The notes beneath the pieces are model-generated. The model ran no database searches and was not told the DNA's origin. It saw only the letters and a list, made by a program, of their open reading frames with translations. This document shows positions 1 through 5,020 of a stretch of 5,086 nucleotides of DNA, one piece after another. This stretch comes from Bacillota bacterium (lineage in GTDB: Bacteria; Bacillota; Clostridia; Lachnospirales; Lachnospiraceae): contig JAEWYQ010000023.1 in NCBI GenBank assembly GCA_023395555.1, positions 1 to 5,086 on the forward strand. The letters are read 5' to 3'. The position numbers were made by a program, and so were the translations under genes. Positions within the stretch are counted from its first letter, which is position 1; the number at the start of each line of letters is the position of its first letter.

Positions 1-365
1 TCGTTATAATGTGCTGTATTATGTTTTTTTCTCGCTTTTGCTGCCGCTACTTCCGCTTTGATAATTTTTATGTAGTGTTCAACATCATCGGGATTGGAAA
101 TATCGGGATTGAAATAGTAGTTCCAACTGCATAAATAATAATGCTCACCGTCAAGCGTATATGTCCGCTTTAAGCCGCAGTTAGGACTACCGTCAATCCA
201 CACAGGGAGATTGTCAACCCATGGGCGGTCGCAAGTTTTCGATTCGCTGTGGCAACGTCTTATTGTGCGAAACATCTTCTTGATATGTTCCGGCATTTTT
301 TCAATTATGTCTGTGTAGCAATTTTCAAAAAAATTGCTTGTTGGAGATTTCGCCCAACCCCGATT
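1..365 (-). CDS. Partial hypothetical protein, continues past left edge
   Basis: The minus strand stays open from just after a TAA (366-368) to the window edge, about 121 codons. I do not recognise the family. The product is hydrophilic, with an early basic stretch (EHIKKMFRTIRRCH), a middle part rich in Trp, Cys and Tyr (DRPWVDNLPVWIDGSPNCG, then GEHYYLCSWNYYFNPD) and a charged, probably helical tail (VEHYIKIIKAEVAAAKARKK). The first in-frame ATG is at 294-296, but no Shine-Dalgarno precedes it and the coding-like pattern begins a little upstream. The true start is therefore unknown and may be lost. Directly upstream lie a run of seven A and a cluster of hairpins, and the ISL3 remnant begins on the far side of that cluster. 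The composition looks like real coding sequence, whereas the plus-strand alternatives are short. Function unknown. Confidence 0.5.
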
Positions 366-404
366 TTATGGCGTTCCGCCTTGTTTTTATAGCCTTTTTC
401 AGGC
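318..404. repeat. Cluster of four small inverted repeats
   Basis: Four short perfect palindromes lie within 87 bases: GCAATTTT 318-325 with AAAATTGC 330-337; GTTGG 340-344 with CCAAC 354-358; GGCG 370-373 with CGCC 377-380; and GCCT 392-395 with AGGC 401-404. The loops are 3 to 9 bases. Such a row of hairpins is unusual for coding DNA and resembles a multicopy intergenic repeat or a structured RNA. It sits exactly between the left-hand reading frame and the ISL3 remnant, so it may also mark a junction. The copy number in the genome cannot be judged from one window. Confidence 0.45.
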
Positions 405-428
405 ATATTCAAGCACAGTTAATGGTAA

Positions 429-800
429 AGTGTTCCTATAAATTATATAGAAACAATTATAAGAGATACAGGAAGGACAGTCATTCGAAAAGTTGTTCAT
501 GCAGATCATTATGTAAGGATATTTATTGAAACCAATCCTTCCATGCAAACCTGCCTTGATTGCGGCACTCAGACCAAATGCATCCATGATTATCGCTATC
601 AGCAGATTAAGGACCTCCCCTTCCAGATGAAGCATACTTACCTGGTTCTTAAGAAAAGGCGATATGTATGCAAATGCGGTAAACGCTTTACGGAAAAATA
701 TCATTTTCTTCCCTCTTACCAGCGCCATACCTTACGTCTATTTTTTAAGATCATAGACCAGCTAAGGAACCTCATAAGTATCAAATCCATCTTATCATGA
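429..800 (+). pseudogene. ISL3-family transposase, N-terminal fragment
   Basis: This frame matches the N-terminal zinc-binding region of ISL3-family transposases, which binds the ends of the element. Visible hallmarks are CLDCG near 552-566, the IHDYR..QIKDLPF segment, the basic strand TYLVLKKRRY, then VCKCGKRF and EKYHFLPSYQRHT. The helix-turn-helix and the DDE catalytic domain are missing: the frame stops at 798-800 after roughly 120 residues, whereas family members have about 400. Family members often start MNYIE...; here the matching codons are ATA AAT TAT ATA GAA (438-452), so the start codon appears mutated to ATA. The first ATG (543) is too far inside to be the native start. The last residues (ISIKSILS) probably lie beyond a deletion junction. 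A dead relic; the family call is firm, the boundaries are not. Confidence 0.85.
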
Positions 801-804
801 AATA

Positions 805-842
805 AACCCACCATCAACCGTTTTATCAATTGATGGTGGGTT
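805..842. terminator. Perfect 13-bp inverted repeat, terminator-like
   Basis: AACCCACCATCAA (805-817) is the exact reverse complement of 830-842, with a 12-base loop. The stem starts 4 bases after the stop of the ISL3 fragment. Read on the minus strand it is followed by TTTATTT, and on the plus strand by the weaker TTCTTTG, so it could stop transcription from either side. It may be the terminator of the ISL3 element retained after an internal deletion. An alternative is a palindromic piece of the element's end. No clear terminal inverted repeat of the IS could be paired with the left side. Confidence 0.55.
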
Positions 843-922
843 CTTTGACAGGGTGCTATGAAAAAGATACCGCTTAAAAAACTTAAAAAATCGATACTTA
901 TATCAAATATGCAATTCAAAAC

Positions 923-952
923 CGGAAATGAAGTCATTTGATTTCATTTCCG
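923..952 (-). terminator. Hairpin directly after the glycosylase stop codon
   Basis: CGGAAATGAA (923-932) pairs perfectly with TTCATTTCCG (943-952) around a 10-base loop. On the minus strand it begins immediately after the glycosylase TGA (953-955) and is followed by GGTTTTGAATT, a weak T tract. The position fits a factor-independent terminator or an mRNA 3'-end stabiliser. The poor T run keeps this tentative. Confidence 0.45.
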
Positions 953-1741
953 TCACCTGAAAAGCCTCTGCCTTTTTGTATAATACGTCCTTTTGGAAGC
1001 AATCTCCTTCACAATTATGGGATCTCCTTCATCCGTTTTTGATTTTTTGGAATTATGAACTTTCAAAAAACCACGTTTCTCTCCGCTTATTATATCAGGC
1101 GCGATTTCCAGTATGCTGCCGATCGCGTCCGTTAACACACTTCCTACCGCATAGAAGAGGTCAGCAAGCGCTTCGTCAGGTATTTTCCCCACAACGGATT
1201 CGGGAGAGATATTGGCCTTCCAAAGAATTTCGTCCGCGTATGCATTGCCGATCCCCCTCACAATACTCTGGTCGATCAGAAAAGCCTTTACATTCATGTT
1301 GGGCTTGCTCTTAACCCTGCCGGTCAAATATTCGTAATTGAACTTTTCAGACAATGCGTCGGGCGTGTTGCTTTTGACCGGATTTAATGTTACTTTGCAT
1401 AAGGTCTTATAATCGGAAACAGTCAGCGCGCTGTTGTCAGTAAAAGCGATAGAAATGATTTTATACTGAATTCTTCCGACTTCCTCTACGGGAGATAATT
1501 TGAATTCTCCGTTAAGCATAAGATGAACGCTAAAGATATTTCCATTTGATAAATGAAAATATAATTCCTTGCCCGCACGAACAATATCCACGATGCGGGA
1601 ATCAGCTACGCTGCTTACAAATACATCCGACGGCACATTTATTTTATGGCTGCTGTAAACAGTTACACAAGTCACGGGTTTATTCAAAATGTGTTTTTTA
1701 AGATTCATGGAGAAAACTTGAAGATCGGGCAATTCCGGCAT
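953..1741 (-). CDS. Fpg/Nei-family DNA glycosylase with cysteine-free finger
   Basis: A 262-residue protein of the formamidopyrimidine-DNA glycosylase/endonuclease VIII family, which excises oxidised bases in base-excision repair and nicks the abasic site. Seen: an N-terminal Met-Pro-Glu-Leu-Pro, giving the catalytic proline (residue 2) and glutamate (3); the conserved lysine in RAGKELYFHL (58); VHLMLNGEF (72-80); and the helix-two-turn-helix DNA-binding segment LIDQSIVRGIGNAYADEILW (155-174). The C-terminus (GEKRGFLKVHN, then IASKRTYYTKRQRL) lies where Fpg has a four-cysteine zinc finger but contains no cysteine; arginine 251 may replace the usual finger arginine, as in zincless-finger members. 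Length is normal and all key residues are present, so the gene looks functional. The start is set by GGAGGT six bases upstream of the ATG. It is monocistronic, with its own promoter and a hairpin at its 3' end. Whether its substrates are oxidised purines or pyrimidines cannot be read from the sequence. Confidence 0.93.
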   Translation of the reverse strand: MPELPDLQVFSMNLKKHILNKPVTCVTVYSSHKINVPSDVFVSSVADSRIVDIVRAGKELYFHLSNGNIFSVHLMLNGEFKLSPVEEVGRIQYKIISIAFTDNSALTVSDYKTLCKVTLNPVKSNTPDALSEKFNYEYLTGRVKSKPNMNVKAFLIDQSIVRGIGNAYADEILWKANISPESVVGKIPDEALADLFYAVGSVLTDAIGSILEIAPDIISGEKRGFLKVHNSKKSKTDEGDPIIVKEIASKRTYYTKRQRLFR

Positions 1742-1747
1742 GATTGG

Positions 1748-1753
1748 ACCTCC
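1748..1753 (-). promoter_or_regulatory. Shine-Dalgarno of the glycosylase gene
   Basis: GGAGGT on the minus strand, six bases before the ATG at 1739-1741. It fixes the start that leaves the catalytic proline at position 2. Confidence 0.85.
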
Positions 1754-1775
1754 AAAACATTTATTTCATATTAAC

Positions 1776-1804
1776 AGAATATTACATAATCATTTTATTG
1801 TCAA
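1776..1804 (-). promoter_or_regulatory. Sigma-A-type promoter of the glycosylase gene
   Basis: On the minus strand a perfect TTGACA (1799-1804) is followed, after exactly 17 bases, by TATTCT (1776-1781). Transcription would start near 1769, giving a leader of about 28 bases that contains the Shine-Dalgarno. No operator or repeat is evident next to it. Confidence 0.7.
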
Positions 1805-1807
1805 GTA

Positions 1808-2030
1808 TTAATATACGTCTTTATAACGCTGAAATTCACTGATCGTAACACCGGTAATCATATTGAAAATACGAACCCGCAGAAACCACCTTTTTTGCTT
1901 ATTTTTATGCCGAAACCCTGGTTTTTTCTATCGATTTAGACATACTATTCAGAGCAACTCCAGTATTTAGGCCATTTTTATGAAATACATGCAAAAAAGA
2001 TTTCGCTTGTATAAGCACAAAAGCAGACCA
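1808..2030 (-). other. Gene-free stretch with two short open frames
   Basis: No gene can be assigned here. Two minus-strand stretches remain open. One continues in the nuclease frame for about 45 codons past its stop codon, including GLNTGVALNSMSKSIEKTR. The other (1808-1927, 39 codons) is basic and ends RYKDVY before TAA; it includes KKPGFRHKNKQKRWFLRVR. Neither has an RBS with a start codon. They may be decayed gene ends or chance. Just after the nuclease stop there is only a weak 4-bp stem followed later by six T, so no convincing terminator. Confidence 0.25.
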
Positions 2031-2837
2031 TCAATATAATGCGCCATCGTCTTCTTCGCCTTCTATGCCGGCAAGTTCTTTTAGCTCTCGCAGCTTTCTC
2101 TCCAACAATGCCTTATCCGGTAAGTGGAGTTGGTAATCAGCAATAAGCGCAGGCGACATACTGCGGCTCAAGGCGTATTCTACAACAGCATCATCTTTAC
2201 CAGCGCAAAGGATAAGCCCAACACTGGGATTTTCATTCGGCTTTTTGACATCACGATCGAGAGCTTCGAGATAAAATTCAAGCTGTCCAAGATATTCTGG
2301 CTTGAATTTCTTCACTTTCAACTCAATAGCCACAAGGCAAGATAGCTCTCTGTTAAATAGCAAAAGGTCAATATGGAAGTCTGTATTGCCGACCTGTATG
2401 CGGTATTCTTCTCCAAGTAGGGTAAAATCCTTGCCAAACTCCAAAATAAAATTACGCAGATTGGAGATTATGGCTTTACGCAGTTCCATTTCTTTATGAT
2501 TTTCTGGTATATCAAGAAATTCCAAAACATAGTTGTCACGAAGTGCCGCCAATGCGGGGCTTTTAGCAATGAACAGCTTGTTCTTTTCATCGGAAAGCAT
2601 AGTGCGCTCAAAAATCCTGCTATCCATCTGACGCTCCAGTTCGCGTTTAGAATAGTTGTTCTTTTGTGCCAACAACAGGTAAAATTCTCTCTCTTCATCG
2701 GAGTGTGAATGCATCATAATTAGCACATTATTCGTCCATGAAATTTCTCTCACCAGTGGCGAGAGTATTGAAGAGAATATCTTTTGGAATGCACAACTTT
2801 GCGATGATATAAAAGTACCCCTTTCACTCGAAGACAT
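2031..2837 (-). pseudogene. YhcG-type PDDEXK nuclease (DUF1016), N-terminally truncated
   Basis: The 268-residue frame matches the DUF1016/YhcG family of PDDEXK-fold nucleases, which are linked to DNA repair, recombination and mobile DNA. Residues from about 25 on are family-like: LSPLVREISWTNN, then EEREFYLLLAQKNNYSKREL (the end of the N-terminal DUF1016 domain), YVLEFLDIPE (103-112) and LGEEYRIQVG (141-150). The nuclease core is intact: IDLLLF gives Asp157, AIELKV gives Glu172 and Lys174, and LGQLEFYLEALDRD follows. Full-length relatives are about 330-380 residues, so 80 or more residues are missing at the front. The first 24 residues (MSSSERGTFISS...) do not look like the family, and no good RBS precedes the ATG at 2835-2837. 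The most likely reading is a gene cut by a rearrangement near 2760-2770. It could be expressed as a bare nuclease domain, but no promoter supports that. Confidence 0.85.
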
Positions 2838-2964
2838 AACAAAAAGGGCAGGTTTTTTTCATGTCTTCATTCTCAACGATATAAAGCTTAACTGTAGCAC
2901 CTTCAGCTAAGTCATTAATGGGTACTTCAAACGCTATGGTATCGTTATCACTTAACCTCCTGAT
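2824..2964 (-). pseudogene. Unassigned remnant reading frame next to a stray Shine-Dalgarno
   Basis: Directly after the stop codon of the upstream gene (2965-2967) the same frame stays open for 46 codons to a TGA at 2824-2826. The product contains DNDTIAFEVPINDLAEGATV and KLYIVENEDMKK, an alternating hydrophobic pattern typical of an extracellular beta-sandwich. AGGAGG stands at about 2955-2960 but no ATG, GTG or TTG in this frame follows at a suitable distance. It could be the stub of a secreted protein whose start or middle was lost, or of a gene once co-transcribed with the upstream one. The end (KTCPFCYVFE) overlaps the apparent start of the nuclease frame, which places a junction in this area. 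The fold suggestion is inference from pattern only. Confidence 0.35.
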
Positions 2965-3453
2965 CTAATTCAACGGTATAATAGGCTCACCAAAGATATC
3001 ATAACTTGTTTCAATATTTATATATGAGGTTAAGTCTAAATATTTTTCATTATCATTAAAATAGGCAAAAACAGAATATACACCATTATTTTTTACATCA
3101 TAAACTATATCTGTATATTCTTGATATTCTATTTGAATAACATTTTCATTTTCATGATTAACTATATAGATTGCCGCAATATTTTCATAATCTTCAACTA
3201 CTTTATAATTAATTCTTAATTTAGAATCTTTCTTAGCAATAATACCGCTATCATATTCTCGATAAACTAAATCATTAGACCCATAATCTGATGGATTATT
3301 ATTTACTAATGTATATATATCATTTTTATTAGTAGATATGAAATTATTATCTTTAACATTTGAATCATCATTAATAAATTTGTAATTAATGGAAAACAGG
3401 AATAAAGCAGTTAAGAAAACTGTAATCATTACCACTTTTTGCTTTGTTTTCAT
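2965..3453 (-). CDS. Small exported or membrane-anchored protein, unknown function
   Basis: A complete 162-residue protein that I do not recognise. Residues 1-7 are basic (MKTKQKV) and 8-22 form a hydrophobic stretch (VMITVFLTALFLFSI), so it should be exported or held at the membrane by its N-terminus; no lipobox cysteine is seen. A polar, Asn- and Asp-rich linker follows (to about residue 70), then a region of alternating strands (KLRINYKVV, AAIYIVNHEN, GVYSVFAYFND, LDLTSYINIET) that suggests a small all-beta extracellular domain. The start is well supported by GAGGGAG seven bases upstream. The gene and its flanks are strikingly richer in A and T than the glycosylase and nuclease on the left, so it may have been acquired separately. 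A remnant frame lies directly downstream. Role unknown. Confidence 0.7.
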   Translation of the reverse strand: MKTKQKVVMITVFLTALFLFSINYKFINDDSNVKDNNFISTNKNDIYTLVNNNPSDYGSNDLVYREYDSGIIAKKDSKLRINYKVVEDYENIAAIYIVNHENENVIQIEYQEYTDIVYDVKNNGVYSVFAYFNDNEKYLDLTSYINIETSYDIFGEPIIPLN

Positions 3454-3460
3454 ATTATTA

Positions 3461-3467
3461 CTCCCTC
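3461..3467 (-). promoter_or_regulatory. Shine-Dalgarno of the small exported protein
   Basis: GAGGGAG on the minus strand with a 7-base spacer to the ATG at 3451-3453. Confidence 0.7.
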
Positions 3468-3484
3468 ATAAAAATTATTTGTTA

Positions 3485-3518
3485 ATTATACTGTTCCATA
3501 TTTTTTAATTTTAGTCAA
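3485..3518 (-). promoter_or_regulatory. Proximal promoter-like elements, poor spacing
   Basis: On the minus strand TTGACT (3513-3518) and a perfect TATAAT (3485-3490) precede the gene, but 22 bases separate them, too long for a normal sigma-A promoter. A second TATAAT lies at 3521-3526. In DNA this A/T-rich such boxes arise easily, so this is a weak candidate compared with the distal promoter. Confidence 0.25.
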
Positions 3519-3603
3519 TGATTATACAAAAAATAATATTTTTATACCACCTAAGATAAACTAGTTAAATTCATACCTAATAACATAAATTTGCTTTATT
3601 TAT

Positions 3604-3632
3604 ATTATAAATCTACTCCCTTCTTTTGTAAA
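3604..3632 (-). promoter_or_regulatory. Sigma-A-type promoter with long leader
   Basis: On the minus strand TTTACA (3627-3632) is followed by exactly 17 bases and a perfect TATAAT (3604-3609). Transcription would begin near 3597, giving a leader of about 144 bases before the exported-protein gene. No riboswitch-like fold is obvious in that leader. Confidence 0.5.
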
Positions 3633-3833
3633 TAATTATTCTGTCTTATTATCTTATCCTTATCAATATAGGTTGACTTAAGCAAAAAGTTTATCTAAAA
3701 CTCGATCTTACTAATTGCTTTCGCAGTATTTTCCAGACTTGTTCACTACGGTCATTAGGAAGTCGAGTATATTTCATATAACCTGTGAAGAATTTAATAT
3801 TTACTTTACACTTTTTTCTCAAGGATGTTCGAC
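3633..3833 (-). other. No certain gene; short open frame and presumed IS3 right end
   Basis: Part of a 380-base gap without a recognisable gene. The minus strand is open from about 3845 to a TAA at 3691-3693. It includes a possible 28-codon ORF starting at ATG 3775-3777 (MKYTRLPNDRSEQVW..., ending VRSSFR) with no clear RBS. The frame differs from that of the transposase that ends at 3834. The right end of the IS3 element should lie within some tens of bases of 3834, but I cannot identify its terminal repeat because the partner at the other end is missing. The short frame may be the stub of the gene the element landed next to, or chance. Confidence 0.25.
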
Positions 3834-4590
3834 CTATGCTGCCTCATGTAACGAAGCATAGTACTGCTGTCGTTTCACCAATGGAGGTAAACCACCATTA
3901 GCGGAACAGATTCTTCTGTTATTCCAATAGCTGATGAAATACCTCCAGGTAAGAGTTTTTAACTGTTCCACAGTCATTGTGGTAGTGTCGTAACGCCCAT
4001 AAAGTAATTCTTCTTTGAATCTTGCCCACATGCTTTCGCATCTGGCATTGTCATGGCATCTGCCACCAGCACTATTCATACTCTGGAGAATGCCATATTT
4101 GTTGATTGCTTTACGATATAATTCGCTTGTGTATTGTGTACCTCTATCACTATGAAGGATAGCACCAGAAAGCATCGGATATGCCTTTTTCTGCTGTGAA
4201 GTCACGCTTAATTAAATCATCTAATTTTCGGGCTTCTTTATTAGCTTTTGTAATACCGTTAGGCTTGCGTTTGGATTTATGATTAAGACCTATTTCTTCC
4301 ATCAAACGATAAACCGTTCTCTCGCTGGGAATAGGAACACCGCCTGGCTGTTTAAGCTGTAATGCCTGATACATGCGGATTCTTCCATAAGTGTCATTAC
4401 ATTCATCTTCCTTGCAGATATCCAGCATAGCATCTGCCAAAGGTTGATATTTCCAAGGAGAATCTTTTGTTTTCAGGTAATTGTTGAATGCCTGTCTGGA
4501 AACTCTAAGCATTCTGCAATAAAAAGAAATTTTGCCCTTAATCACGCCGTCTTCGGTTTTGATTGCAATAAACATTAATCTCTGTTTTAA
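3834..4590 (-). pseudogene. IS3-family transposase OrfB, internally deleted and frameshifted
   Basis: This is the OrfB (catalytic) part of an IS3-family element. From its 5' end (about 4590) it shows KQRLMFIAIK, a helix-turn-helix-like region (NDTYGRIRMYQAL, then SERTVYRLMEEIGL) and KANKEARKLDDLIKRDFTAEK. It then shifts frame near 4183-4194 and resumes with AYPMLSGAILHSDRGTQYTS (second catalytic Asp), GGRCHDNARCES (catalytic Glu) and the family tail FISYWNNRRI and GLPPLVKRQQYY. Between the parts about 45-50 codons are missing, including the TDIT-type segment with the first catalytic Asp, so the enzyme is dead. OrfA and the left end of the element are absent: the 5' end is fused to transporter sequence instead. 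The family call is firm; the exact junctions are estimates. Confidence 0.9.
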
Positions 4591-4932
4591 TGAAATCCAA
4601 ATTGGCATCTCATAAAGCCACAATAAAAGCGCAAATGCAGCAGCAGACATTCCTACAAACAGGTCAGCACAAATACAGATGACCTTTCGATTATACCGGT
4701 CAGCTATAACCCCGGCAGCCGGGCTGAATAAAACTACAGGAACATAAGCTACCATACCAGATAACCCCAAGAGCAATGCGGAATTTGTTCCGCTGGTAAT
4801 CCACCAAATTAATGCAAACTGAACAGCAGAACTTCCAATTAGTGAAATAGACTGCCCAATAACAATCAGCAAAAATGGTAATTTCCACTTTTGCTCTGTT
4901 GTCATGGTAATTTTTGAATTATCTATAATCAT
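4590..4932 (-). pseudogene. MFS drug-efflux-type transporter, N-terminal fragment
   Basis: The first roughly 114 residues of a major facilitator superfamily transporter, related to macrolide and tetracycline-type exporters with 12 membrane segments. Seen: a short polar start; membrane segments at about residues 18-45, 50-72 and 85-107; and the conserved loop motif GVIADRYNRK (74-83) between segments 2 and 3, the cytoplasmic motif A. After LYEMPIWISL the frame runs directly into transposase codons, so nine segments are lost and transport is impossible. The native start (4930-4932) is preceded by AGGAGG with a short 3-base spacer; a second ATG nine codons on is less well placed. The fused frame continues in total for 260 residues (to 4150), so a chimeric membrane-transposase peptide could still be made. 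The substrate of the original pump is unknown. Confidence 0.88.
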
Positions 4933-4935
4933 TTA

Positions 4936-4941
4936 CCTCCT
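4936..4941 (-). promoter_or_regulatory. Shine-Dalgarno of the truncated transporter
   Basis: AGGAGG on the minus strand, three bases before the ATG at 4930-4932. The core is strong but the spacing is tight. Confidence 0.65.
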
Positions 4942-4946
4942 TACTT

Positions 4947-4975
4947 ATTGTAAAAGGATATGATATATAAAACAA
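4947..4975 (-). promoter_or_regulatory. Weak promoter candidate for the transporter
   Basis: On the minus strand TTGTTT (4970-4975), a 17-base spacer and TACAAT (4947-4952). The -35 box is poor and the transcript would begin almost on the Shine-Dalgarno. The real promoter may lie beyond the right edge. Confidence 0.25.
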
Positions 4976-5020
4976 TCCACGCTCGTAGACCATTTCAATG
5001 ATACAGGGTTACGGAGGGAA

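Noticed and set aside
338..529. Plus-strand 63-codon frame across the hairpin cluster and the ISL3 start
   Set aside because: It overlaps the well-supported ISL3 frame in another phase, has no RBS and reads as low-information sequence rich in Ser, Cys and Lys.
836..860. GGTTCTTTGACAGGG resembling an ISL3 terminal repeat
   Set aside because: It points the wrong way for the right end of the plus-strand ISL3 remnant, and no matching partner was found. It partly belongs to the 13-bp palindrome.
858..941. Tiny plus-strand ORF (27 codons) starting MKKIPLKKLKK
   Set aside because: It has only a weak GGG upstream, and its 3' end runs into the hairpin after the glycosylase stop. Lys-rich composition is expected from A-rich DNA.
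976..1314. 112-codon plus-strand frame inside the glycosylase gene
   Set aside because: It is antisense to a clear Fpg/Nei gene with all catalytic residues; the product has no coherent pattern and there is no RBS.
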